Origin: Sporomusa silvacetica DSM 10669
GTDB lineage: Bacteria; Bacillota; Negativicutes; Sporomusales; Sporomusaceae
Direction of reading: 5' to 3'
DNA: 34,169 nt
Assembly: GCF_002257705.1 (NCBI RefSeq)
Contig: NZ_LSLK01000048.1
Coordinates: forward strand, 1 to 34,169
The stretch's first letter is position 1; every line of letters begins with the position of its first letter. Of the stretch, positions 23,581 to 31,792 are shown in pieces. Below the pieces are notes generated by a model. It did not search any database and was not told where the DNA came from. It saw nothing but the letters and a program-made list of their open reading frames with translations. Both the position numbers and the translations under genes were made by a program.

Positions 23581-24912
23581 ATGTCACTGCTTATAAAAAA
23601 TGGCACAATTGTAACCATGAATGCAAGCAGAGAAATTATTCAAGGCGATGTGTATGTGGAAGGCTGTAGAATCAAAGCAATCGGTGCTGGGCTCACCTCG
23701 GCTGCTGACAAAGTAATTGATGCTACCGGGCATTTGGTGATTCCTGGTCTTGTTCAACCACATATTCACTTGTGTCAGACACTGTTTCGTGGCCAAGCGG
23801 ACGATCTAGAATTATTAGACTGGCTAAAACAAAAGATTTGGCCGTTAGAAGCAGCCCATGATGCACAATCCATCTATTATTCAGCTTTACTTGGCATTGG
23901 TGAATTATTCAAAGGTGGTACGACCGCCATTGTGGACATGGCGACAGTCAATCATACCGAAAGTAATTTTCAAGCCATCTATGATGGCGGTATTCGGGCC
24001 ATCTCCGGCAAATGCATGATGGATTTTGGGACAGACGTTCCGGCTGCGCTGCAAGATACCACGATAAATGCTATTGAGGAAAGTATCGAGCTTCTGAAAA
24101 AATGGCAGGGCGCGGGTGAGGGGCGGATTAGTTATGCGTTTACCCCGCGCTTTGCCGTCTCCTGTACGAAAGAACTATTGACTAAGACGGTAGAATTAGC
24201 CAATAGGTATAAAGTTGCCATTCATACCCATGCTTCAGAGAATCGGAGTGAGGTTGAATATGTGCAAAAGCTTTCCGGGATGCGCAATATTCTTTATCTT
24301 GATAAACTGGGTTTAACAGGTCCTAACCTTATTTTGGCTCACTGTATTCATCTAACAAATGAGGAAATGTCGGTACTGGCTAATAGTCAGACAAACATTG
24401 TTCATTGTCCGTCCTCCAATCTCAAGCTTGGCTCAGGTATTGCTAAAATCCCCGAACTTATTGATAAGGGCGCTGCCATAGCTATCGCCGCTGATGGGGC
24501 TCCGTGTAATAATAGTCTTGATGGGTTTATGGAAATGCGGCTTGCGGCGTTAATCCAAAAGCCCATATATGGCCCGACCGCCATGCCGGCGAACAAGGTA
24601 TTTGAGTTGGCAACCCTGGGCGGGGCTAAGGCTATGGGACTTAGTGATCAAATTGGTAGTATTGAACAGGGGAAAAAGGCTGACATAGCCATTGTTAGCC
24701 TGGATGACTTGCGAACAACCCCAACGGCAGGGGTTAGTATTTATACACAGCTGGTTTATCAGGTGCAAAGCAGCCAGGTGCTGACAACCATTGTAAATGG
24801 ACAAGTAGTCATGGAAAACCGGCAGCTTACTACTATTGATGAGACAGAGGTACGGCAACAGGCTAACCAGGCAGTAAAACGGGTAGCGGCTCGTGCCCAC
24901 ATAGCCTTATAA
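23581..24912 (+). CDS. amidohydrolase, probable 5'-deoxyadenosine / methylthioadenosine / S-adenosylhomocysteine deaminase
   Basis: A 443-residue metal-dependent deaminase of the TrzN/MtaD branch (COG0402 type). Metal ligands are visible in PGLVQPHIHLCQ (HxH), at the His of IHTHASEN (about 226), the LAHCIHL His, and the Asp of IAADGAPCNNSLD. LFRGQADDLELLDWLKQKIWPLE is characteristic of enzymes acting on 5'-modified adenosines. Such enzymes clear 5'-deoxyadenosine and S-adenosylhomocysteine left by radical SAM and methyltransferase reactions, feeding the inosine products to salvage. Guanine or 8-oxoguanine deaminase activity is a less likely alternative. The start is the ATG after AAAGGGGTGGAG. 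Confidence 0.85.
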   Translation: MSLLIKNGTIVTMNASREIIQGDVYVEGCRIKAIGAGLTSAADKVIDATGHLVIPGLVQPHIHLCQTLFRGQADDLELLDWLKQKIWPLEAAHDAQSIYYSALLGIGELFKGGTTAIVDMATVNHTESNFQAIYDGGIRAISGKCMMDFGTDVPAALQDTTINAIEESIELLKKWQGAGEGRISYAFTPRFAVSCTKELLTKTVELANRYKVAIHTHASENRSEVEYVQKLSGMRNILYLDKLGLTGPNLILAHCIHLTNEEMSVLANSQTNIVHCPSSNLKLGSGIAKIPELIDKGAAIAIAADGAPCNNSLDGFMEMRLAALIQKPIYGPTAMPANKVFELATLGGAKAMGLSDQIGSIEQGKKADIAIVSLDDLRTTPTAGVSIYTQLVYQVQSSQVLTTIVNGQVVMENRQLTTIDETEVRQQANQAVKRVAARAHIAL

Positions 24913-25001
24913 GGGAATTTATACAAGAAAATAAAGGAATTATCCGAACTTTGCCGAAAAATAATGGCAAGCTAAAATAATTGAATCAGGGGTGAAATTT
25001 T

Positions 25002-25469
25002 ATGCGGCTATCCACAAAGCCTTTGGCCGTATGCCTAGTGGTTCTTATGCTTGTTTTGGTCAATACTTCGGTATTTGCTGCCTCGGCCAAGCCAACAGCG
25101 GTAAAGACGGATAATATTATTAAAACAGCGGAAAAGTATCTTAAAACGCCGTATCGGTTTGGCGGTGAATCTCCCAAGGGGTTTGATTGCTCAGGCTTTG
25201 TTAAATTTGTATATGATAAGAATGGTGAAAAACTGCCGCGTTCAGCCGATGTTCAGTATCTGCAGGGAAAAAAAGTTGAGCGTAGCAAGCTTAAACCGGG
25301 TGATTTGGTATTTTTTACAACCTATGCCGCGGGAGCTTCGCATGTAGGCATTTATTATGGCAGTGGTAAATTCATTCATGCTTCCTCCAGCCGGGGTGTA
25401 ATGATTAGCCGACTGGACGAAACGTACTGGAAGCCGCGTTATTTCGGCGCCAAGCGAATCGTTAATTAA
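25002..25469 (+). CDS. secreted NlpC/P60 peptidoglycan endopeptidase
   Basis: Cleaves peptidoglycan stem peptides outside the membrane. The 155-residue protein has a clear signal peptide (basic start, hydrophobic core about 8-24, VFAASA cleavage region) followed directly by the NlpC/P60 domain. Catalytic Cys is in GFDCSGFVKFVY, with RSADVQY and GDLVFF, and the catalytic His in ASHVGIYYG; the third residue is in FIHASS. There are no SH3 or LysM binding domains, so it is a minimal form. The YhcH gene begins 18 bases later. Confidence 0.94.
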   Translation: MRLSTKPLAVCLVVLMLVLVNTSVFAASAKPTAVKTDNIIKTAEKYLKTPYRFGGESPKGFDCSGFVKFVYDKNGEKLPRSADVQYLQGKKVERSKLKPGDLVFFTTYAAGASHVGIYYGSGKFIHASSSRGVMISRLDETYWKPRYFGAKRIVN

Positions 25470-25487
25470 ACTATTGGAGGAGTACTT

Positions 25488-25961
25488 ATGATTTTTGGAC
25501 ACATTTCAACAGTAGCAGAGGATGTACCACACCTTCACAAAACTCTTGTTAAAGGGCTTGAGTATCTTACAAAAACTGATTTGGTGGCATTGCCTAAGGG
25601 TAAGTATGAAATTGAAGGTAAAGATATCTATGTAGCTATTAATGAATATGAAACTCAGCCGCGGGAAGTTCGCAGAGCAGAAGCTCATGTTGACTATCTG
25701 GACATTCAATATATTATTTCAGGCCAGGAAATGGTTGCGTATAGCTTGTTGGCTGCAAATAACGAAGTTTTAGCTGATGAGCTTGCAGCTAAAGACGCGA
25801 TATTTTATAAAACAGTGCAACAAGAGACTGATTTGGTAATGACAGAGGGGATGTATGCCATATTCTTTCCCTGGGATGTACACCGCCCCAACTGTATACT
25901 GAATAAGGCGGCTAATGTCAAAAAAGCTGTTGTAAAAATTAAAATGTCGCTGTTAAAGTAG
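25488..25961 (+). CDS. YhcH/YjgK/YiaL family protein
   Basis: A 157-residue cupin-like protein of the DUF386 group (TabA/EbgC relatives). Family stretches are EAHVDYLDIQYIISGQE (about 65-81, with the conserved His and Glu) and MYAIFFPWDVHRPNC (about 125-139, with the metal-ligating His). Relatives are linked to sialic acid, beta-galactoside metabolism or biofilm control; here there is no sugar gene nearby and the function is open. TTGGAGGAG precedes the ATG. It may be co-transcribed with the NlpC/P60 gene. Confidence 0.9.
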   Translation: MIFGHISTVAEDVPHLHKTLVKGLEYLTKTDLVALPKGKYEIEGKDIYVAINEYETQPREVRRAEAHVDYLDIQYIISGQEMVAYSLLAANNEVLADELAAKDAIFYKTVQQETDLVMTEGMYAIFFPWDVHRPNCILNKAANVKKAVVKIKMSLLK

Positions 25962-26016
25962 TTAGCATTATCCGAACGATATTTCTAAATAAGTAATTAA
26001 AGTTCGATTTTTTTCA

Positions 26017-26046
26017 TTGACAGCTTTTACCCACTACTGGTACAAT
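26017..26046 (+). promoter_or_regulatory. promoter of the purine leader
   Basis: A perfect TTGACA (26017-26022) and TACAAT (26041-26046) are separated by 18 bases. Transcription would start about ten bases before the guanine aptamer. Confidence 0.8.
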
Positions 26047-26063
26047 ACAAATAAATACATAAT

Positions 26064-26132
26064 GCTCGTATATGTTTGAGGATATGGCTCAAAAGTTTCT
26101 ACCAGGCGACCGTAAATCGCCCGACTACGGGT
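26064..26132 (+). promoter_or_regulatory. purine riboswitch aptamer, guanine type
   Basis: P1 pairs GCTCGTA (26064-26070) with TACGGGT (26126-26132). P2 TTTGAG/CTCAAA has loop GATATGG, and P3 GGCGA/TCGCC has loop CCGTAAA; the two loops can form the usual kissing contact. AGTTTCTACC is the conserved J2/3. The specificity base in J3/1 (GACTACG, position 26125) is C, which pairs with guanine or hypoxanthine; adenine riboswitches have U there. Confidence 0.96.
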
Positions 26133-26136
26133 GAAA

Positions 26137-26245
26137 GTGTGCCTAGGGTTCCGCATAACACAACGTGGTGTGGCTGTGACCAAGTGGCACAGGTGTTACT
26201 GGATAACACTACACCGATGGGATAAAAACCCTGGCGGGGAAGTTT
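26137..26245 (+). promoter_or_regulatory. ykkC-class riboswitch aptamer, probably PRPP-sensing
   Basis: The segment carries the ykkC-class conserved words CCTAGGGTTCCGC (26142-26154) and ACACCGATGGGATAAAAACC..GGCGGG (about 26211-26238), with a variable central hairpin (GCTGTGACC..GGCACAGG). ykkC RNAs sense guanidine, ppGpp, PRPP or nucleotides by subtype. Position directly after a guanine aptamer and before purine genes fits the PRPP subtype, which as I recall forms tandem guanine-PRPP switches. The subtype is inferred from context. Confidence 0.85.
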
Positions 26246-26288
26246 CGCTCTATGATGTTCATGCGAAATTTCCCTGTTAGGGTTTTTT
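26225..26288 (+). terminator. riboswitch terminator overlapping the ykkC-class aptamer
   Basis: A long stem built from AAACCCT..GGGGAA..TTTCGC and GCGAAA..TTTCCC..AGGGTTT ends in TTTTTT. Its left arm includes the last conserved bases of the ykkC-class aptamer, so ligand binding to that aptamer should prevent the terminator and turn expression on. Confidence 0.9.
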
Positions 26289-26343
26289 GGTGTTGTTGGA
26301 ATACGCTATGGTGCTAGCGGTGACACTGTAAGAAGGTTATCTT

Positions 26344-26431
26344 GTCCAGATGGAAAGTTAAATACTTTCCCTGGATAGAACGACTAAGGCTTCTGCTGGC
26401 GTCCTAAAGGACTTGGCACAAGCCAAGTCTT
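26344..26431 (+). repeat. dispersed structured repeat, copy 2
   Basis: Nearly identical to copy 1 at 5180-5265. It has the same outer hairpin with GGAAAG/CTTTCC, the same linker AGAACGACTAAGGCTTCTG, the GTCC-TAAA-GGAC mini-stem and the same terminal hairpin GACTTGGC/GCCAAGTC. It lies between the riboswitch terminator and the permease gene, immediately followed by a partial third copy. The orientation relative to the downstream gene is the same as in copy 1. Confidence 0.8.
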
Positions 26432-26436
26432 ATCTT

Positions 26437-26481
26437 ATCCAGATGGAAAGTTTAATACTTTCCCTGGATAAAACGACTAAG
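26437..26481 (+). repeat. dispersed structured repeat, partial copy 3
   Basis: Repeats the first half of the element: the full outer hairpin (ATCCAG..GGAAAG / CTTTCC..CTGGAT) and the linker start AAAACGACTAAGG. That linker then runs into the permease ribosome-binding site AAGGGGG. Hairpin C is absent. This copy places the conserved linker directly on the ribosome-binding site. Confidence 0.78.
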
Positions 26482-26494
26482 GGGGAAAGAAAAA

Positions 26495-27865
26495 ATGTTG
26501 GAAAAACTGTTTGAACTTAGTTCCCGCAAAACAAATGTGAGAACTGAGGTGGTCGCAGGTATTACGACCTTTATGACCATGGCGTACATTTTGTTTGTTA
26601 ACCCTAGTATTTTGGGTTCAGCAGGAATGGACAAGAACGCCGTATTACTGGCTACTGCCATTGGTGCTGGCGTGGTGTCAATCATGATGGGGCTGTTTGT
26701 TAACTATCCGATTGCTTTGGCTCCTGGCATGGGGCTTAATGCTTTTTATGCGTTTACCGTTGTTATCGGTATGGGGATTACCTGGCAGGTGGCCTTGGGT
26801 GCGGTATTTATTTCTGGTCTTATTTTTATTTTGCTTACAGTGACTCAAGTTCGTCAATTATTGGTTGAGGGTATGCCTACAGTGCTAAAACATGCAATTA
26901 CAGTAGGTATTGGCTTATTTATTACCATTATTGGGCTGAAACTTTCCGGTATCATGAGTATCCGTTTATCTTTGATTCCACCTACTTTGGAGAAAATTGT
27001 CGCCGCTAAGGGCAATGGCACACCGCTTAGTTTTGAAACCATTATTGAGATGGGGCAATTTACTCATCCCGAAGTATTGCTTTCCGTATTTGGTCTGGTA
27101 GTTATTGGTGTACTCATGGCACGCCAAATAAAGGGTTCTATCTTAATTGGTATTTTTACGACCACGATTGTAGGTATTATGATGGGGATTGTTACTATCC
27201 CTGCTGGCTTTAGTCCAATCGCTATGCCTGATTTTAGCCATAATGCTTTTTTTGCGCTGGATATTCAGGGTGCTCTAAATATGGGCCTAATGGCGATTAT
27301 CTTTACGTTTACTTTTGTTGAACTGTTTGATACTATGGGTACACTTGTTGGTACTGCGTCCAAAGCGGGCCTTATGGACAAAAAAGGCAAATTTCCCGGT
27401 ATTGGCAAAGCCATGCTGGTAGACGCCACTGGTGTAAGTCTTGGTGCTTTGCTTGGCACTAGTACTATCACTTCTTATGTGGAAAGTGCTGCTGGTGTTG
27501 GTGCAGGCGGGCGTACAGGCTTGACAGCAATTGTATGTGGCATACTCTTTTTGTTATCGTTGTTCTTTGCGCCACTTGCAGGCCTTATTCCCACGGCCGC
27601 GACTGCGCCGGCGCTTATTATTGTTGGCGCATTGATGCTCGAGTCAGTCCGCCAGATTGATTTTAACGATTTCACAGAAAGCCTGCCAGCCTTTTTAACC
27701 ATTGTCCTGATGCCATTCACCTATAGCATCGCCAATGGTATTTCTGCTGGTCTTGTGATGTATCCGTTGTTAAAACTCGTTACTGGTAGAGGTCGCGAAG
27801 TGCATTGGATTGTCTACATATTAGCGGCTCTCGTTGTCTTCCGGTTTGTATTCCTGGCTGGATAA
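26495..27865 (+). CDS. NCS2-family purine permease (guanine/hypoxanthine type)
   Basis: A 456-residue membrane protein of the AzgA-like branch of NCS2 (PbuG/PbuO relatives), importing guanine, hypoxanthine or adenine with protons. Features include the N-terminal RTEVVAGITTFMTMAYILFVNPSIL, APGMGLNAFYAF (about 72-83), FTFVELFDTMGTLVGTASKAGL (about 271-292) and STITSYVESAAGVGAGGRTGL (about 320-340), all typical of this group. About 12-14 membrane segments are expected. Its leader carries a guanine aptamer and a ykkC-class aptamer, so expression should respond to the purine base and probably PRPP. AAGGGGGAAAG precedes the ATG. A terminator separates it from purE, possibly only partly. Confidence 0.94.
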   Translation: MLEKLFELSSRKTNVRTEVVAGITTFMTMAYILFVNPSILGSAGMDKNAVLLATAIGAGVVSIMMGLFVNYPIALAPGMGLNAFYAFTVVIGMGITWQVALGAVFISGLIFILLTVTQVRQLLVEGMPTVLKHAITVGIGLFITIIGLKLSGIMSIRLSLIPPTLEKIVAAKGNGTPLSFETIIEMGQFTHPEVLLSVFGLVVIGVLMARQIKGSILIGIFTTTIVGIMMGIVTIPAGFSPIAMPDFSHNAFFALDIQGALNMGLMAIIFTFTFVELFDTMGTLVGTASKAGLMDKKGKFPGIGKAMLVDATGVSLGALLGTSTITSYVESAAGVGAGGRTGLTAIVCGILFLLSLFFAPLAGLIPTAATAPALIIVGALMLESVRQIDFNDFTESLPAFLTIVLMPFTYSIANGISAGLVMYPLLKLVTGRGREVHWIVYILAALVVFRFVFLAG

Positions 27866-27875
27866 CGGGGAAGCT

Positions 27876-27909
27876 AAACCCAGATATTTTTTAAAAATAT
27901 CTGGGTTTT
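27876..27909 (+). terminator. intrinsic terminator after the permease
   Basis: AAACCCAGATATTTTT pairs with AAAATATCTGGGTTT and runs into TTAT. It may be leaky, since purE follows within 62 bases with only a weak promoter candidate (TTGGTA, 16 bases, CATTAT). Confidence 0.85.
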
Positions 27910-27971
27910 ATAACAAAACATTCATTGGTAAATTAATCCATGGGTGCATTATAGAGTGAAAGGATGAGGAT

Positions 27972-28469
27972 ATGAAAGTAGCAATTATTATGGGCAGTGA
28001 TTCGGATTGGCCGGTACTTGAGCCGGCTGCCAGCCAACTAGCCGAATTTGGTATTGAAACAGAAGTATTAGTAGCATCAGCTCATCGCACGCCAGATAAG
28101 GTGCACCGATTTGTAGCTGGTGCCAGCGAACGCGGGGTGCAGGTTATCATCGCTGCTGCTGGCGCCGCCGCTCACCTTCCGGGAGTGATCGCCAGCTTTA
28201 CTACGCTGCCGGTTATTGGTATTCCGGTAAATGCTACGCCACTTGCCGGTATGGATGCACTGCTCAGCATTGTTCAAATGCCTGCAGGTATTCCTGTAGC
28301 TACCATGGCCATTAACGGGGCAAAAAATGCAGCCTTGTTTGCCGCTCAGATACTGGCGGTACACAATACTGACCTTGCTGCTAAACTAATAGCGCACCGG
28401 CAGACTATGGCCGAAGAAGTGGAGCGAAAAGATGCGCGGCTGGCGCAAAAGCTGGCTGCTCCTAAGTAG
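27972..28469 (+). CDS. purE: N5-carboxyaminoimidazole ribonucleotide mutase
   Basis: Converts N5-CAIR to CAIR in de novo purine synthesis. The 165-residue protein has the class I PurE signature IIMGSDSDWPVLEPAA (about 5-20), VASAHRTPDKV (about 37-47, with the catalytic His) and AAAGAAAHLPGVIASFTTLPVIGIPVN (about 58-85). The length matches single-domain PurE. AGGATGAGG precedes the ATG. No purK is adjacent, so N5-CAIR formation must be encoded elsewhere or the substrate may be AIR plus CO2. It is the first gene of the pur run. Confidence 0.96.
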   Translation: MKVAIIMGSDSDWPVLEPAASQLAEFGIETEVLVASAHRTPDKVHRFVAGASERGVQVIIAAAGAAAHLPGVIASFTTLPVIGIPVNATPLAGMDALLSIVQMPAGIPVATMAINGAKNAALFAAQILAVHNTDLAAKLIAHRQTMAEEVERKDARLAQKLAAPK

Positions 28470-28565
28470 TCGCTTTTAAAGCTCCCCAAAATGAGAGTGC
28501 CGCCATTATATGGAACAGCGTGGCAATCTCGCTTACTAATTTAAATTTACGAGGAGGTTAACCCC

Positions 28566-29276
28566 ATGACTAAACAACCTATGTATGAAGGAAAAGCTAA
28601 ACAAGTATTTGCAACTGAGAATCCTGATGAACTATTGGTATATTTCAAAGACGATGCCACTGCCTTTAATGGCGAAAAGAAGGGCACGATTGGTAACAAA
28701 GGCGTGTTCAATAATAAAATTTCAACCTTTTTCTTCAATTTATTAAGCGAAAAAGGTATTCCGCATCATTTTATCAAAATGCTTAATGACCGGGAAATGC
28801 TGGTTAAGAAACTGGCTATCCTGCCAGTAGAAGTTGTCGTCCGCAACATTGCTGCCGGCAGCCTGGCAAAACGCATTGGCTGGGAGGAAGGCCGCAAATT
28901 GCCCAGCACGGTTGTTGAGCTCTACTACAAGGATGATGCACTGGGCGATCCGTTGATTAATAATTATCATATCAAGGCACTAGGGCTAGCTACCCCGGAG
29001 CAAGTTGAAATCATAGAAAAATATGCGCTGCAAATAAATGAAGTTTTATCTACTTTCCTGAAAGAGAAAAAAATAGAACTAATTGACTTCAAGCTTGAAT
29101 TTGGCGTGCACAAAGGGGAAGTAATCTTAGGAGACGAAATTTCACCTGATACTTGCCGCTTCTGGGATAGCGAGACTAGCCAAAAGCTTGATAAAGACCG
29201 TTTCCGCCGCGATTTAGGTAATGTTGAGGAAGCCTATCAAGAGGTATTATACCGACTGACAGGAAGGAGAAACTAA
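28566..29276 (+). CDS. purC: phosphoribosylaminoimidazole-succinocarboxamide synthase
   Basis: ATP-dependent ligation of aspartate to CAIR, giving SAICAR. At 236 residues it has the usual bacterial length. Hallmarks are YEGKAKQVFAT near the N-terminus (ATP binding), FNGEKKGTIGNKGVFNNKIS, LPVEVVVRNIAAGSLAKR (about 79-96) and LIDFKLEFGVHKGEVILGDEISPDTCRFWD (about 171-200). ACGAGGAGG precedes the ATG. Its stop codon directly abuts the purF start, so the two are translationally coupled. Confidence 0.97.
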   Translation: MTKQPMYEGKAKQVFATENPDELLVYFKDDATAFNGEKKGTIGNKGVFNNKISTFFFNLLSEKGIPHHFIKMLNDREMLVKKLAILPVEVVVRNIAAGSLAKRIGWEEGRKLPSTVVELYYKDDALGDPLINNYHIKALGLATPEQVEIIEKYALQINEVLSTFLKEKKIELIDFKLEFGVHKGEVILGDEISPDTCRFWDSETSQKLDKDRFRRDLGNVEEAYQEVLYRLTGRRN

Positions 29277-30707
29277 GTGCTTTACGATATACAAAGCGAC
29301 AAATGGCGGGAAGAGTGCGGGATATTTGGTATTTTTGCTCGTCAAGAGAATGTGGCACTAAATACATATTGGGGCTTGTATGCATTGCAGCACCGGGGCC
29401 AGGAAAGCGCCGGTATTGCTGTTACCGACGGTAATGTTATGGATGTGCAACGGGGTATGGGACTGGTCAATGAGGTGTTTCGCCATGCTCTGCCTGATAT
29501 GCCAGCTCATATTGCCATCGGTCATGTCCGGTATTCAACAACCGGGTCAAGTCTCTTGCGTAATACACAACCACTATTGGTCAGCTATTCCGGGGGACAG
29601 ATTAGTCTGGCTCATAACGGCAATCTGACCAATGCTCATGAAATGAGAATAGAACTGGAGAAAAAAGGACATGTGTTTCAAACCTCTATCGACAGTGAAG
29701 TTATTGTTAACCTAATTGCCCGTTCTTCCAAGCAGACGGTGGAGGAAAAGGTGATCGACAGCTTGACTGATGTCCAGGGGGCATACAGCCTGGTTATCAT
29801 GACAGAAAACAAGCTTATTGGTGTACGTGATCCACATGGCTTCCGGCCGCTTTGTTTGGGACGGCTAGGTGATGGTTGGGTACTGGCATCTGAGTCCTGC
29901 GCACTAGATACTGTTGGTGCTGAATTTGTGCGTGATATTGAACCAGGTGAAATAGTAAGCATTGACGATAAGGGAGTTGAAACCAGGCGGTTTGCTGAGA
30001 CTGACCGGCGTGCTGCTTGTGTGTTTGAATATATCTACTTTGCTCGTCCTGACAGTGTCATTGACGGTCAGAGTGTGTACCAAGCCAGGCTTAGTATGGG
30101 ACGTACGCTGGCAAGAGAGAGCGGCTTTAAGGCTGATCTTGTCATTTCAGTACCAGACTCTGGGACTACGGCGGCGCTTGGCTATAGCCAGGAATCAGGG
30201 ATACCTTTTGCCGAAGGACTCATGAAAAACAGGTATATCGGCCGTACCTTTATCCAGCCAGAACAGAAAAAACGGGATATGGGTGTACGGATAAAACTCA
30301 ATGCTGTTACATCAGTAGTGAAGGGCAAATCTATTGTTATGGTGGATGACTCTATTGTACGGGGCACGACCAGCGGCAAAATTGTCCGCATGCTAAAAGA
30401 AGCCGGTGCTACGGCTGTCCATATGTGCATAAGCTCGCCGCCGATTGGTTATCCCTGTTACTATGGAATTGATACATCAGCCCGGAAAGAGCTGATTGCT
30501 GCGTCCAAACAGGTAGAGGAAATCAGAGAGTTTATCGGTGCTGATTCTCTGCATTACCTGTCCTTGGAAGGCTTATATGCCTCCATTGGCAATATCCCGC
30601 AACAAACGTTATGTAATGCGTGCTTTAACTGCGATTATCCGGCAGAAATTCCTTGTGAAGGGGATTGCGCCAACAATAAATTCTTGTTTGAATCCAAAAA
30701 TAAATAA
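29277..30707 (+). CDS. purF: amidophosphoribosyltransferase
   Basis: The committed step of purine synthesis: PRPP plus glutamine to phosphoribosylamine. The 476-residue protein begins with a 13-residue propeptide ending before catalytic Cys14 (REECGIFGIF), as in the Bacillus subtilis type. The N-terminal glutaminase domain contains LQHRGQESAGIA and GHVRYSTTGSS. The PRPP domain has the loop IVMVDDSIVRGTTSGKIV. Cysteines in RRAACVFEYIYFA, IGYPCYYGID and LCNACFNCDYP match the [4Fe-4S] ligands of oxygen-sensitive PurF. The start is GTG, directly after the purC stop, with AGGAAGGAG upstream. Confidence 0.97.
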   Translation: MLYDIQSDKWREECGIFGIFARQENVALNTYWGLYALQHRGQESAGIAVTDGNVMDVQRGMGLVNEVFRHALPDMPAHIAIGHVRYSTTGSSLLRNTQPLLVSYSGGQISLAHNGNLTNAHEMRIELEKKGHVFQTSIDSEVIVNLIARSSKQTVEEKVIDSLTDVQGAYSLVIMTENKLIGVRDPHGFRPLCLGRLGDGWVLASESCALDTVGAEFVRDIEPGEIVSIDDKGVETRRFAETDRRAACVFEYIYFARPDSVIDGQSVYQARLSMGRTLARESGFKADLVISVPDSGTTAALGYSQESGIPFAEGLMKNRYIGRTFIQPEQKKRDMGVRIKLNAVTSVVKGKSIVMVDDSIVRGTTSGKIVRMLKEAGATAVHMCISSPPIGYPCYYGIDTSARKELIAASKQVEEIREFIGADSLHYLSLEGLYASIGNIPQQTLCNACFNCDYPAEIPCEGDCANNKFLFESKNK

Positions 30708-30727
30708 ATACAGCAGGAGGTCGAAGA

Positions 30728-31780
30728 ATGGCCGATCAGGAAAAGACGAATCCTAAGCTTACCTACCGTGATGCCGGTGTGGACATTGATGCTGGCAATA
30801 AAGCAGTTGAATTGATGAAACACCATGTTCGGGCCACATATCGCCCTGAAGTACTTGGTGATATCGGCGGTTTTGGCGGTCTGTTTGCATTAAACTCTGG
30901 TAAGTATCGCCAGCCGGTACTGGTAAGCGGGACAGACGGTGTAGGGACCAAACTGAAAGTTGCCTTTATGGCCGACAAGCATGACACGATTGGACAAGAT
31001 GGCGTAGCGATGTGTGTCAATGATATCTTGGTGCAAGGAGCTGAGCCACTATTTTTCCTGGATTATCTGGCTGTTGGCAAACTGGAACCTGAAAAGGTTG
31101 CCGCGATTGTCAGTGGCGTGGCTATGGCTTGCCGCGAATCAGGCTGTGCGCTTATTGGTGGCGAGACGGCTGAAATGGCTGGTTTTTATCCTGAAGGTGA
31201 GTATGACATGGCTGGGTTTGCCGTAGGCGTTGTGGAGCGGGATAAAATCATAACAGGGGAAAAAATTAAGCCAGGCGATGTGCTAATAGGGTTGCCGTCA
31301 AGCGGTGTTCACTCTAACGGCTATTCGCTGGTGCGGAAGATCTGCTTTGATGTAAAGCAGTTTAGTGTTGATACTTATATCCCGGAATTAGGCCGCGCCC
31401 TGGGAGATGAACTGTTAGAGCCTACCCGCCTGTATCCCAAAACCTGTTTGCCGCTAATTGAAAAATTTGATCTTCATGGTATGGTTCACATCACTGGTGG
31501 CGGATTCTATGATAATATCCCCCGTGTATTACCAGCAGACTGTGGCGTAACAGTAGACACAGCTGCCTGGCCTAAGCCACCTATTTTTGGGCTCTTACAA
31601 GAATGGGGCGGGGTAGCCGACACTGAAATGTACCGGACCTTTAATATGGGCATCGGTATGATTCTCCTTGTTGCCGCCGAAGATGCAGCAACTATTCAGG
31701 CCGACATTGCGTCCAGGGGCGAAAAGTCATATATAATTGGCAAAGTGACAGCCCAAAAGCATCTGGTCGAACTTAAGTAG
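30728..31780 (+). CDS. purM: phosphoribosylformylglycinamidine cyclo-ligase
   Basis: ATP-dependent ring closure of FGAM to AIR. The 350-residue protein has LTYRDAGVDIDAGNKAVELM at the N-terminus, GGFGGLFALN and LVSGTDGVGTKLKVAF (about 59-75), MCVNDILVQGAEPLFFLDY (about 96-114), GGETAEMAGFY (about 145-155) and the VHITGGGFYDNIPRVLP segment, all typical. GGAGG precedes the ATG. It lies 20 bases after purF and 12 bases before purN. The upstream step (PurL/PurQ/PurS, formylglycinamidine synthesis) is not encoded in this window. Confidence 0.97.
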   Translation: MADQEKTNPKLTYRDAGVDIDAGNKAVELMKHHVRATYRPEVLGDIGGFGGLFALNSGKYRQPVLVSGTDGVGTKLKVAFMADKHDTIGQDGVAMCVNDILVQGAEPLFFLDYLAVGKLEPEKVAAIVSGVAMACRESGCALIGGETAEMAGFYPEGEYDMAGFAVGVVERDKIITGEKIKPGDVLIGLPSSGVHSNGYSLVRKICFDVKQFSVDTYIPELGRALGDELLEPTRLYPKTCLPLIEKFDLHGMVHITGGGFYDNIPRVLPADCGVTVDTAAWPKPPIFGLLQEWGGVADTEMYRTFNMGIGMILLVAAEDAATIQADIASRGEKSYIIGKVTAQKHLVELK

Positions 31781-31792
31781 GGGGACTGCTTC

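Noticed and set aside
26064..26132. Adenine specificity of the purine riboswitch
   Set aside because: The key J3/1 base is C (GACTACG), which specifies guanine or hypoxanthine.
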